In this document: piece after piece, positions 38,373-50,200 of the stretch | How positions within the stretch are numbered: position 1 is the stretch's first letter | Layout: the number at the start of each line of letters is the position of its first letter | Origin: Sitta carolinensis | Taxonomy: Eukaryota > Chordata > Aves > Passeriformes > Sittidae | DNA length: 64,000 bases | Direction: 5' to 3' | Assembly (NCBI GenBank): GCA_032173965.1 | Contig: CM063283.1 | Span: forward strand, 37,880,243 to 37,944,242 | The notes under the pieces: model-generated | Database searches by the model: none | The model's input: the letters and a program-made list of their open reading frames with translations, nothing else | What the model was told of the DNA's origin: nothing | Position numbers and translations under genes: made by a program

Positions 38373-38554
38373 AATTTTCCAGTTCTTTAGCAGCATATTT
38401 GTACTTCCACTACCCTTTTATAAAAAAATCATGGGTGTGTATAGCATGTAATTTTCTAGCAAGACACATTTTTGCAACTGAGCCCATGAGTCTCTGTGAA
38501 GATATTTTGAAAAGCGCAAAACATATGAATAGGCAGTGACAAGTGAGGAAAAAA

Positions 38555-38815
38555 ATGTATGAGAAGCAGCTCTAAGGTGAGACAAGAAGGAGGAGAAGGT
38601 GCTCCAGCTGACAGAGCAGAGAATCCCCCACAGTCCATGGAGGACATCATAGCAAAGCAGGTTTTCTCCCTGCAGCTGCTGGAAAACCGTGGAGGAACAC
38701 ATAGCTACACTGCAGCCCATGGAGGGCTCCATGCACAACAGGGGGATGTGCCATGAAGGAAGCTGCAGCTTGTGGAGGGAGGACCAGAAAGCCATCCTTT
38801 ACCTCTTCTTTAGTG
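38555..38815 (+). mobile_element. ERV-like internal sequence remnant
   Basis: GC-rich block with short quasi-repeats built on 'cagtccatggagga', 'gcagcccatggagggc' and 'gcagcttgtggagg'. From memory, this pattern (gcag-ccg-tgg-agg...) is typical of the non-coding 3' internal part of abundant avian ERVL-type elements. No gag, pol or env domain is recognisable. The open frames (125 codons -, 65 codons +) have no retroviral motifs. It is followed after about 50 bp by the LTR-like block at 38867. Family assignment is uncertain. Confidence 0.5.
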
Positions 38816-38866
38816 GAAGAGTATGTGCAAATGTCAAAGAGCTGCTAACTGTAATCTAATTGTCAT

Positions 38867-40465
38867 GGTTTCAATTCGAAACTGGGAAGAAACACTAATT
38901 TGTGTTCTGGTTTGGGTTTGCCAATTTGAAATTTCTCAATCAAGAACAAAGCAGGTTTAAGCTTAAAAGTAATAAGACTTTACTAAATAAACACTAAAAG
39001 GAAAAAAAAAACCCAAAAATCAGAATGAAACCTTCAGAACACTCCTCTTCCCTCCCCAACCATTCTTTTCTTCCAACTGACAATGTAAAGAAAACAACAC
39101 TCAGAAATCTCATTTTCCCACTTCTAAAACAGTCTTTCTTCAGTTCACTTAGGAAGGGAAGCACGTCTCATTCCCTATGGAAAATTCCCCTCACAAGAAA
39201 GCAGTTCTCTCGTTGTTCCAATCTTCATGAACAACAGCCACCCAGAAGATCTGCATTCATGAAACTCCTCCCATGTCCACAGTTGTGCCTCTGGGCCACA
39301 TCAATAAAAAACAGGGTTTCATTTTAAAGATAAAATGTTCAAAACAAAGGTTCTATTTATCTATCCTTGGGATCACCTTCATCTCAGAGAAAAGAGATTC
39401 ACTTCTTCTTTCAAGGGCAAAGAGTCTTTATCACTTCATCTCTCTGTTCAACTTCTCATGGAATCAACAGCTCCTAAAACATTGCATTCCTTTGCTCAGG
39501 TCTACAATTTCAAGCCTCTATCTCCTCCATGCTTCTCTATGGTTTAAAGGAAATATTTCAATATATTATAGTCAATCACCATAGCTTACAAGAGTCTTTT
39601 CAGCCTGAAAGCAGCTCCCCATACTCCTTCTATCTGGAACTTCACTCCTTCTTGACTGACTTTGATACTTCCATGTGGTCTCTTTACCTGCCTTCATTCT
39701 AATTTTCTCTCACTCAAGAGAGGATGGAGGTTTTCTCAGGTCTCATCTGTGCACTGATGCACTGAAAGAGTTAACAAAGGCACTGTCTGGGCCAAAGCTT
39801 TCACCTGAGGGATTTCAGCCGTGCTGGAGTTGTGCCAGGATCTCAGCCAGGCTGCAGCAGTCCATGGTGTCACATTACAAAGCCATGCTGAACCGGGGGC
39901 AGGGGGCAGATCTCAGGGTGCCTGTGCCCAAAGGCAGACACTCTTTGTTCTTTTGCAGCTGGGGGAGAAGTTGCACGGATCCCCAGATCCCTTTTCCACC
40001 CCTCGGTCTTATCAGGGTGGCTGGCCCGAAGCATCCCTTCTCCCTCTCTCTCTCGCCAGGGCTACAGCAGAGGCAGAGCCCAGCCCAGCCAGCAGCAGAG
40101 CAGAACTCTGTGCTGACAGATATTCCCAAAAGCAGCTGAGCCCTTCCTGGCGCGTGTGGCCTTCCCACCTCCCTGCACTCAGCCCAAAGCTGAGGGGGGA
40201 AGGTCTTCTCCCTCCAACAGCTGGAACAAAAAAGGAACTTCCCAGGCTTTGTTTCCTTTTAAATGTAATAAGAATCAGGAAATGAAATGCTTTCTCATTG
40301 GTCCAATAAAATGCTGCTCTCTAAACCAGCCAGCTCACTTCTGTGGGCTGGGTCAAACTTACATAATTCTCTTTCCAGTTATTCTCACAGATAAGTAAGA
40401 AGACAATAAAAGAACTAGAAGCCTAAATACTTTAGCTTGAGGCTTCCATTCTCTCTACCCCCCCT
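38867..40465. mobile_element. Long LTR-like element, probably ERVL-related
   Basis: Begins with TGTCATGGTTTC, a start I associate with LTRs of avian ERVL-type elements. It changes composition abruptly from the flanks: AT-rich first third, CT-rich middle, GC-rich 39820-40220, then an AATAAA at about 40307-40312 next to a CCAAT-type motif (attggtccaataaaa) and another AATAAA near 40404. The right end is not defined: I find no clear CA plus target duplication matching the left flank (tctaat). Orientation is ambiguous. At about 1.6 kb it is long for a single LTR and may be composite. Two overlapping 154-codon (+) frames at 39675-40285, and others up to 103 codons, show no domain and are judged non-coding. 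Confidence 0.5.
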
Positions 40466-40482
40466 TCAAAATTTAGTTTTAT

Positions 40483-40540
40483 ATGAAATAAAATTCAGTA
40501 TAAATTTCTTAAGGCTTGATGTTCAGGCTTCATAGAAAAT
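40483..40540 (+). repeat. Direct repeat copy 2
   Basis: Matches 38307-38372 at roughly 80-85 percent by eye, including the identical 19-base core at 40511-40529. The two copies bracket the ERV-like block and LTR-like element, about 2.17 kb apart. Confidence 0.75.
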
Positions 40541-41696
40541 ATGGAGTGCAAATAAATCTTGTAACTGTACTTTTGTTTTTCTTTTCACAGAACCAATATA
40601 TAAAATTATTATTTTCTAAGGACTTATGGAAATTATTGGTACAGGTGGTGAGAATGAAGAATATAATTAATCTGAAATGAGAATATAATTTATGTACTTC
40701 AGTTATGTACAAGATTTTACCAAAACTCTAGGCTTTTAAACAGACTTAGGACACAATAGTTATCTCTGGCAATATTTTATTATGTATATTACATTCATCT
40801 TTAAATAGCTCTACCTGTTTTATAGCTATGACTTACAATTTATATTTTATTTGAAAAGAAATGTTTGAAATTCAGATAATTTACAGTTCTGAAGCATTCC
40901 AGTTGTTGACAATTTTTGCTGTCTCCTGAGGGCAGGAAAATAGTCTTTGTACCAATACTGAAACAAACTAGTTGGAAAAAAATATTTTACTTCATTCTTT
41001 TCTGTCTATTATAACAGACAGAGCAGCAAAACCACTGCTATTAGTCTGAGTTGCCCGACCACTCATGGATGGCAAACCTGTAGTGGCTGGTATTTTATTT
41101 GCACACGGTTCTGATGCTGATTGTTAACTGTTGTGCAGAAGGATCTGCAAACTGTTTTCACAGGAGGACACTCCTGAATTGTTTCACTTGTCTCTGAACC
41201 AGAGAACTAAGCTAGCACTGAATTTCTGAGATCTTGCTGTGCTGGCCCCCAAACTCATTTCCTTAAAATGTATTTTACTTTAAACCAATGCACTTCATTA
41301 CTTCATGATGTAATTCGTAGTTCTTAATATTCAGGGTATTGTTGTATGGCCAAAATAACATATTCCAGTAAGCAAGTAAAACATCTGTCTTAAATAGTGT
41401 ACATCACTTGGCTTTGGTTCATGGAACATACCATCTGCAAGGAATGTTGTTTACAATAAATACCAAATATTTATTGGGACAATATCCCAATAAATACCCC
41501 AGGGCGGGGTAACTGGCCACAGGTTTAGGATTATTTCTCAAATTAATTTTGTTTTGAATTTTAGCTCTTACCATTTCAAGTGTTCCTTTACTAAAGCAAT
41601 CAACTATTCATTACCTGTACCACAATGAAGAACAATAAACAGTGACCATCACAAAACAGTTCTAATAAGAATAATGCTCTGAGCCCCAGTGTAACA
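40541..41696. other. AT-rich sequence with a perfect hairpin at 41468-41496
   Basis: No gene recognised. The stretch contains a perfect 12-bp inverted repeat described separately. Confidence 0.5.
41468..41496. repeat. Perfect inverted repeat, 12-bp arms, 5-base loop
   Basis: TATTTATTGGGA (41468-41479), loop CAATA, TCCCAATAAATA (41485-41496). It is perfectly complementary. There is no T-run after it, and the host is a eukaryote, so a bacterial-type terminator reading does not apply. It may be chance or the remnant of a small inverted-repeat element. Confidence 0.75.
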
Positions 41697-42088
41697 CAGG
41701 GGGGCTATAATAAATCCACAGTCCTTCAGGCACCTTCTCAGCCTAGAGATGAGCAGACTCTGGGAAAATGTTAAAGCAGCCCTCTGAAGGCAGCCTACTA
41801 GAAAGAGGGAGTTGGGCAACACAAAGGCATGTAGTGATAGGAATAGTGTTAATGGCTTTAAAATCTGAAGAGCATATGTTTAGTTTGGATATTAGGAAGA
41901 AATTCTTTGCCATGAGACACTGGAACATGTTGTAGGTGACCCATTCCTGGAAGTGTTCAAGGCCAGGTTGAATGGGTCTTTGAGCTTAACACGGTCTAGC
42001 AGAAGGCATCCCTGAAAATGACAAAGGAGGTGGATTTAGGTGAACTTTAAAGTCCCTTCCAACCTAAATCATTCTATTATTCTATGAA
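41697..42088 (+). mobile_element. CR1 LINE 3'-end fragment
   Basis: A diverged CR1 3' UTR. Early blocks ('cttctcagcctagagatgag' at about 41734) are weak. 'atattaggaagaaattcttt' (about 41889), 'gtgttcaaggccaggttgaa' (about 41956) and the tail aagtcccttccaacctaaat with cattctattattctatga at 42071-42088 are clear. This tail subtype (cctaaatcattctat) differs from the ctgtga-type tail at 3353. Confidence 0.88.
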
Positions 42089-42297
42089 AATATTCATATT
42101 GTGCAGTAGCAGTAAGTAGTTTAAAATAGAAATAATAACAGACAGTATTGATTCTGAGAAACTGCAATCCAATGAGTTTAATTATTTTGGTCTCACATAT
42201 ATGTTCAATTTAGCATTATTATTTCTAGAAACAGGCTTAGCACTTAAGTATAATATATACAAGAGTTTTATAACTTTTAAGAGTTGTCTTTTGTGAA

Positions 42298-42412
42298 TTC
42301 CTGCCTTCCTTCCTTCCTTCCAACACTTCCTTCCAACACTTCCTTCTTTCCGACACTTCCTTCTGACACTTCCTTCCTACCTTCCTGCCTGCCTTCCCTC
42401 CTGCCTGCCCTT
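42298..42412 (-). repeat. (TTCC)n / (GGAA)n microsatellite with higher-order unit
   Basis: Pure TTCC units lead into four to five copies of a 13-14 bp unit of the form cttccttc-NNACAC, then CCTGCCTGCC units. On the - strand it is GGAA-rich and produces a spurious Lys/Gly/Arg-rich frame. GGAA arrays are potential ETS-factor binding clusters, but no such role is shown here. Confidence 0.9.
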
Positions 42413-43578
42413 TGATATTAATTTGCAAACTGTGAAGTAGTTACAGTAAATGGCTCTTCCACAAATATAGTTTAGAAGTATAAAAATGGATAAATAACAA
42501 AAAATGTGTGAAGACAGAGCTTTTAAAGTGATTTTAATGTGAGAATTAGAGCTAGATATTTCCAAAATAAGGAAATTGATTTATGTGGATGAAAATGTAA
42601 TATTCTAAATATTCAACATAATAATACCAATCAGTAAAGGTAAATTGTAGGTATAACCTTGAAAATAGATTTTCTTTAATCAGAGTCTATATTTTTACAA
42701 ATATCATTCTTATATAAGTATAGTTAATATAATAAGAATTGTTTCTAAAGATTTTGACAGCTAATAAGACAAGAAATCTACTATGGAAATTTGCCTAAGC
42801 TCATCTGCTTTGCAATAAGAGGCTTGTGAGAAGTGAAATGTAGGCAACAACATGGTGAGAAACCCATTCCAAAACTACCCACTGAATACCTTACCGTCAC
42901 TTGATTTGATGAACTCATAAAATTCTTAAGTGTTATTAATAAAATCACAGTTTGATCAAACAGATTTCAAATGAAGAAAGATTTTGAATGTTTGTTCATT
43001 TGTTGGATTTCTGGAGGTTGATATTGGAAACATAATCACTACAAATACGGTGAAATAAATATATATTGATTCCTCAGTCCCATAAAAATGTCGGATAGAG
43101 GCTTTGTTTGTAAGAGGTGTGTAATAAATACACAGTTAATTAAATTACAGACACATACTTTTGAATGGACAAATCATAAATTTACCCTCTTGAAAATCAG
43201 GACATCAATCATAATAGAAATTATATGGGCAATAAATGAGATAGCAAGCTGGTTTTAATTAAAAGGTAATAGTGCAAATATGTCATCTATATTTTTTTGA
43301 GATCATATTGCAGTGCCTCTGCCAAGTATAAGTACTATCAAAAAGGCTGAAAATTAATACTTTTCTTTGCACTTAGTTTAACTACAGCAAGGAAGCACTT
43401 AAATAACAGCAGTGTTCTGGATTAGTACTTGCAATTTGCTAAAATGTATAAACCATAGTATAATTAAAAATAATTTAGTCTGAAAAAATATTCCGAGCAT
43501 ATACAGTGCACTGTCCATAATATCTAGCTTGCAAAATAAGAAAATAGCCATTATTATAAATATGCAAATTACAGCATA
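42413..43578. other. AT-rich sequence with no recognised gene
   Basis: Ordinary AT-rich flank to the left of the second solo LTR. Nothing recognised. Confidence 0.5.
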
Positions 43579-43828
43579 TGCAACTGTTGTGGTGTGTTTA
43601 TTTTGATTCCTTGTTCTTTGTATTATTTCATTATTGACAGTTTCATTGTTATTTGGTATGTTCCTATATATCCGTATATTCTTCCCCAGCTGGTTTGTCC
43701 CTGTATTGTATCCACCCCCGAGTTTTCCTTCTATGGTATTCCCTGCCCTTCATTCCTGCCCCTTTCCCTGTCTGTCACTGTATCCCTGCCCCTTGTTCCA
43801 GCACCTTCCTTGTCAATCCCTCCTTGGG

Positions 43829-43978
43829 CCAATCGCTGATGGTTCCTCCCCTTTGGAAATCCCCTAATCCTCGATGCCCCATTGGCCCACTGACCCGTGT
43901 CCCTCCCGTGTGCTCCCTCATTGGTGGAATGTTCTGTCAATCCTGCCCTGTGCTCCTCCCTCCTCCCTGCCTCATTGG
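43829..43978 (+). promoter_or_regulatory. CCAAT-motif cluster in LTR U3
   Basis: One direct CCAAT (43829-43833) and three inverted ATTGG cores (43881-43885, 43920-43924, 43974-43978) within 150 bp, all upstream of the TATA-like tgtaaaat. This matches an NF-Y-type promoter layout. Activity is not shown by sequence alone. Confidence 0.5.
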
Positions 43979-44060
43979 TCGCTGCCCCTGAGAGCGCCCC
44001 TGTGTAAAATCCCCTGCACAGCCCTGCCCAGGGCTCTTGGGGCCCTGACCCTCCTGGGGC

Positions 44061-44066
44061 AATAAA
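44061..44066 (+). promoter_or_regulatory. AATAAA polyadenylation signal of the second solo LTR
   Basis: AATAAA about 55 bp after the TATA-like motif, the compact arrangement of ERVK-type R regions. It fixes the + orientation of the LTR. Confidence 0.65.
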
Positions 44067-44282
44067 CGCTTGTGGAACCAAACTGGAGAGCCCTCCCTGA
44101 TTCTTGCTCCAATGCTCAAGGCCGTTTCCAGCAGGTGCTGTAGAGAGAAGCCTTGCTGCTGGGGACTTTAGCAGCCCTTGCTGAACCGCTACTCTAACCC
44201 AGCATGGACAGGGAGCAGCTGAACTCAGTGTGGAATGGGAAGGGATAGCTGGGAAATTTACTCTGGCACCGTGTCATGCAAC

Positions 44283-47200
44283 ATCTATGCAAAGCATGCA
44301 CCATAAATTCAGGTAGAAATTATGGTCGATTAAAAGGCTGATAACTGAAGAGAACAGAGCAGAGGCTGGGCTGCAGCACGTCACTACAATTTTTGTCTTC
44401 ATCTGGCAGAACTCTCTTGAGCTGGAAGCTCATTTTAACCTAAGTAACCTTCTCCATATCTTTCCATTTCTTCTATTTTCTTGTAGAGTACAAATAACTT
44501 AAGCTACAGACAGAACTTAGGCAGAGACACTAAGTAGTGACTAAAGAAACTTGCCTATCAATTACTTAAAGGTAAGTGGTTTTCCCACCATCCTTCTTCC
44601 CTTCTCCTCTGGAAAGTCTAAAATGTTCTCATCAGAAACAGCAAGGTCATCTATCACAATATCCAATACATCCTATTAATTATGTAGAATAAATATTGTT
44701 CTTCAAAATGTCCTTATTTTAGCCTTTTAAAACTCGGCTTTCAGTGGGAAAATTTGGGGTTTTAATATTGACTATTTAGACAGTGAAAATTAAGTTCTCC
44801 ACTTTTCAAAAGTAAATTGTTAGGATTTGATTTTGAGGATTCCTTCTTCAGCAATATCTTTTAAAAGTTACTGCCAAAACAAAGTAGTGAAATTTGGAGC
44901 ATAGGAAAAGCCTAATAAACAAATTAAACAAATTAAAAGTAACTGACCTGATTTGTACAATAATGTACAGACACACATATATATATACATAATTAAATAT
45001 GAGTATTTTATTCCTGTAACCAAACCATGTGATACAATTTAAGTTGCTTAAAACCATAGAAATAATTACAAGTCATATTTTCAATTACAACTCATAGAAG
45101 AAACAGCTGCTACTTAGAACACGAAACCATATTAGAGACAATATTCAGGCCAAAATATTTTCAGAAGCAATATGGTTTCATACAGACTCGCATACTTTCT
45201 ACTCCTTAAAATGCCAAGAGCTACCTTTACATTATGGAAGATAAATGAAAAAGTGGAGACTGAATAAAATGTTTCATTTGATAGTTTGTGAGTTTGAGCT
45301 TTTAGGAGGTTTTTTTTTTGTTGGTGGTTTTGTTGGGTTATTTTCCTTTTTAAAATTTTGTTTCTAACACAAGATATTTTTATTACTTATAATGTTAATT
45401 AACACAATCAGAAAATATTTAGGTTTTGATTTGGGAAGTATATAAATTTATAGAATTTATAATTTTTATAGAATGCTAGTGCCTAGAATGCAACATGAGA
45501 CAACTATCTGGAAACACATTTTTGATGTCAGTTTTTCAAAAATAAACTAATTCACAGAAGGGCATATTTCAACCTTGTAATAAAAGTACAAGTTACTAGC
45601 TGAAAAGTTTTGTTTCCATAGCTCTAAATATGATTTGATTTGGTGGAAACCCTATTAAAGAGAATGGTGTTTCAGAATATTTGGTTTCCATAGAACATTA
45701 TAATTGAGAATACTAGGGAAAAACTCACTGAAATTAAAATTCTCACCTTTTTCAAATGTGACCAAGTAATCATTGTACACCTTTGTTTCTAGATACTTGG
45801 GACTAACCATTTATTTACAACAGAATTCTTTACATTGCTTTGTAAATGTGGCAATTTATTTTCTAAATATTTTGAGTTTTCTGAAGAATACTGGAAACAA
45901 AAATGTATACAAATCAGTATCAAATTTAATCAGAGCATTACAAATTAATTCACCAGGAAAAATAAATAGATAGTAGATGAGGAGATGTGCTTATTTTTTC
46001 AAGTCTAGATTCTCATAGTGAGTGGGGCAAGTCCTCTTCAAGCAAGATGGCAGAAATAAACATACGAGCATGTTGCTTTCAAAAGTTTCATGCGAAGTTC
46101 TGGTTTGATAAATTATGAGTGTGTTCTGGGATTCTGGAAATAATACAAAATGGTCTTTGATCAATGGTGGGAGAAATAATTAACAAGTATAATGAGAATA
46201 CTCTTTTATTTAGTGGGTTTGTCTTCTATAGACAACATCATAAATGCTTTATAATATTGTACAAATGACAGAGCAGTCAATTTTAACCATTTCTGGAAAT
46301 TTTTGCCAGTGTTCCTAAAAAAAAAGCTTATGCAAACTTTAGTAAAAAACAAAAAGTTTATCCAAAAAGTATTAAATTATAGGTTTTAAAGGCTATTAAA
46401 AATGCAAAAATTGCTGATGAGAAGCTAATAGGTGGGTAAACATGTATCCACAGATATCACAGATAGAGACACACATGTCTCTAAAGAAATACTCTAATAC
46501 TAAAAGTCATTAATTCTTTGTATCAAAATTTTATCCTCTTTCATATTTTAAATATGAATGAAAAACTCACAGGACTATAAGGACTTTATACATATATCTC
46601 ATAATCATCTTGCATATAAAGAAAGCACATATTTTTTCACTGGTTTTCTTTAAGTTCTTCTGACTGCATTGCACATTTATTTGCATGCTTTTTTGCTTCT
46701 TTCTGCTGTCAATACTGTGCAATTCATGCCATCCTAAAAGAATATGATTTCTCTCACCAAAGTAAATGTATTTAATCTTTAGGGTCCCTTTATATTAAAT
46801 TGAAAGAAAAGCAATTGATTTGTTCCACCTAACATTTATTCTTTTGGTAAAAGTCACCTTGAGAAAACTTTTTTTTGCTAGGATTCAATTCAAGGATTGG
46901 AGTAATTGAGAAGACTGGTAGGCACTGGAGCATGGAGAGCCCTTCAGCATCTGTGGATATATATTACAGAATAAAATTATCTACTCTCTAAATTTTATTG
47001 ACTGTACTGAACAGAATTCTGACTATAATCTGTTTCACACACAGATACCCCTTTTAAAGACACATGGTAAGATTAATCTCACCTCCTGTTCTGTGCAGGT
47101 ATTTGTATTTGTATTTCTATTGACTGTTTAGGAAACCTAGATGGATTTCAGATGTCTAAAGTTAGGTGAGACAAAGTCTACTCTCAACACCTAGAAACCC

Positions 47201-50200
47201 CTCAGTACAAACTGCAAAATACACATTGCTGCAGTTCTGCAAAATTTGCCAAAACAATGAATATAGCATTAACTGTGTGCAAAATGCCTACACACAGATA
47301 TTTTTCAAGATATTCACAGGATATTCTTCACATAGGAAGATTTGAAGACACATCTTTTATCTCTTCAGTGAATAAAACCCCCAAAATATATTAGGTTTTC
47401 GAATTTAGCACTCTTCCTGTTACAATTATTTAATGTTAAATGGCTTAATTAAAAATTATCCAATTCAAATAAATATTGATAAAGCCATATAGGAAAGAAA
47501 ATCAGAAATTGGTTACTCAGAGTCTGAGTAGGAAGACAGGGAAAGATTTAAAAGAATAAGGAAACTAAACAGAAGCAGTGACAATGAGAGACATCCTGCA
47601 AGTTTTCTGTGGGGATTATGTATTATTTAATCAGTGACAAAATTATAAGAGCCTGCACATTTGATGTCTCACCATGGGAACACAATAGCCATTGTGCATG
47701 CTCATAATTGCCAAAGTAACATGGCAAAGAGAAGAAAATACACAGAACAATATAACTGAGTAATAGGACTTTGTCAATAATTGAAATTCAGGTGGTGAGT
47801 TATTCAAATAACCATTTTTATATCATAAAGCAGTAGATATAGACAGTCTGGAGAACTGCATATATGTATCACTTGTACTCAGAAAATGATTCTCAGAAAA
47901 CTACAGATTCAAGTTTTGATCAAAAGTTTCTGAATGTCACATAAGAAAGTATAAAAATGCAAATCAGAACATTTGGGTGAAGTACCGGGATCCAGAGATC
48001 AAGAATTTTGTCAAGATTAAAAAAGCACAGCTGAATCCTTACAAGCACATATGCTAATAAAATAATATGAATCAGAGTTTTGTCTATTACTGAGGGTAAG
48101 TCTGTGGAAAAACCTACATTCATACTGTTAAACTATTAAACTCCCTTATGCTGCAGGACATCATGCATACATCCACAGTGCCTTTTTGGGGTCATCCATA
48201 GTCAGTGTTTACTCCCCAACTATCCTAAGAAATGCTTTAGGAGACTGTAACTGGCACAAGCTATTCAGGGACCATTCCGGCAGACTAACAGAATATGAAA
48301 TAGCATCCAGGAGCATTTCCAGGAGCTTTATTTAATAATACAGATGCAACCAAAGGCTTCACTATTGATGTTGTTTACAATTCCATTTACTTTTCAACTC
48401 TTTACTTGAATCTTAGGCAGCTTGCACAACTGTGCATTCAATAGACCTCTCTAGCTGGTCATTCCATGATTTCTCAGTCTGATGCCCTTGAATATTAAGC
48501 GTGTATCTTGGTCTCATTAATAGCTTTCCTTCTGGCATGCTGCTTCTCTGTACACTCGGGTATACTAATTGGAAACCACTTCCTATCTCCTACACCAGTT
48601 CATAATCCCAGGCTTACTTGTGAGGTGTGAAGACTAAGGCATGGCTCAAAAAGGCTTCATTAGAAATGCCTGATAGTCCACTATATGATTTTCATTTTAA
48701 GTTGCTTAGCAACCTTCCTCTGGTATCAATCCCTGCGTACAGATTGGCAAAATGCTCTACAAAGGAAAAACAGATAATCAAGGAACAGGACAGATATCTG
48801 AAAGAAAAATCTGCCTGTAAAGGGATATATTTATTAAAACTTATTTTTGTGAATTTTTAATGGATTTTCATTTTTTTCACTGACTATTAATAGAAGAGCA
48901 AAGATGACATTCAGGTCTCTGCATCTCTGCAGCTTATGATGATGCCAGGAATGAATGAATTAAAAAAAAAAAAAAGAGGGAAAAGGATTTTTGACAGTTG
49001 CAGACTGAAGGATCTAAATGCAAAAATCCATCCACTCTTCCCTCAAACTTCCTGGTGAGCTATTTAGTTACTAATGCATGCTTTTTAGAAAGGAAATTTA
49101 TGAGAGATAATAATGGGCTCATTTTTATTGTTGTCCAGCTATTTTTTGTCATTGATACAAGTTCCATAAATGAAGAGCTGTGGAGTTCTGGAAACTGGAA
49201 TTGCTCTGCAACACAGACGCATGTATTTACCATAGGCTGAAAATTAAAGACACTTTGAACTAGTTTTAATTTGAATAATTATATCAAAATCTGAATTTGT
49301 GGAAAATCTTGCATCATTTTCTTCAAGCATATATAACTGGATATAGATACTGTATTGTGCTGTAGAATATTATCAAAATTATCTCTTTATGTTGATTTAT
49401 ACTTACATTTGGAGTCTAGCAACAGAACCAACAGAAGTAACTTACCCAAGACAGTGTAAAATCAGCTGCTTCCAAACAAATATAAAATGTTGTACCTCTC
49501 TTTGATTGCCTTTTGATAAAGGCCATGTGCAGTTCCCTTATGCATTCAACTACAGTCTTAATGTTTGAAGTAGTTTTTTACAGGCATGGGAACGGATCCT
49601 TGAATGAACAGTTATAAAGCACAGAGAGCTCCCATCCAGCTTCAAACACTTCCTTCTCAGTACGTGACTCCCACAGTTCTTATCTCAGATGTCATTTTGG
49701 TGTACTCACTAATAGTGTAAGGAAATTTAATTTGAAAACTTCTCCATTTTTATGTTGCACAAAATTGAATTTGGCAACTGAAGGCAATGATCAGAACAAG
49801 ACACAATACTCTTGAACAATTAGATTCCAAAAATTTAGACTAATGGTGTGGAAAGGATTGTGAGCAGGAGGAAGAAAACTATAGAAATATTAAATCTCTC
49901 ATAAACCCTTTTGGTTATTTTTTCTTAGGTATTCCACATGTTGGAGAGATATGAACTCAATTACTAATAGCTACTGAAAGAAAAGGCGTAAATTTGGATT
50001 TACATCAGTGATGGTTTGATTTCTTAGTCTTGTGCCTGAGCCTCTGATTTCTCTGTTTTAAATTTAAATAAACCTTTAACTTGTGTTACTATATTTTGTC
50101 TGGGTTTGCTGCAAGAGAAAGTGAACTCATGTAAACTCAGGCTGATGATGAAGGACCTATGGTGATGACCACCCGAAGCAAACACTTCCTGTTTAGGCTA

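Larger units (their letters stand above)
43585..44276 (+). mobile_element. Solo LTR of an ERVK-type endogenous retrovirus
   Basis: A 692-bp element from TGTTGTGGTGTG to CACCGTGTCA with perfect 6-bp target duplications. U3 is CT-rich. It contains several CCAAT-type motifs (ccaat at 43829; attgg at 43881, 43920 and 43974) and two tgtcaatcc repeats, then a TATA-like tgtaaaat at 44003-44010. AATAAA follows at 44061-44066, defining a short R, then U5 to 44276. No internal ERV sequence adjoins it, so it is a recombined solo LTR. Open frames on both strands (up to 116 codons) come from its GC- and Pro-rich composition. It starts somewhat like the - strand LTR at 36953 (TGTnGnnGTGTG) but otherwise differs, so it is a different family. 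Confidence 0.87.
43579..44282. repeat. 6-bp target-site duplication pair around the second solo LTR
   Basis: The hexamer TGCAAC lies at 43579-43584 immediately before the TG start and again at 44277-44282 immediately after the CA end. Confidence 0.9.

Noticed and set aside
38418..38795. 125-codon - strand frame
   Set aside because: It is antisense to the ERV-like block, with no retroviral or host motif.
39675..40285. Two overlapping 154-codon + strand frames
   Set aside because: Both lie in the GC-rich part of the LTR-like element, overlap in different frames, and show no domain. GC-rich DNA simply has few stops.
43594..44119. Several Pro-rich or Gly/Arg-rich frames of 60-116 codons
   Set aside because: All are inside the 692-bp solo LTR and open on both strands because of CT-rich composition.
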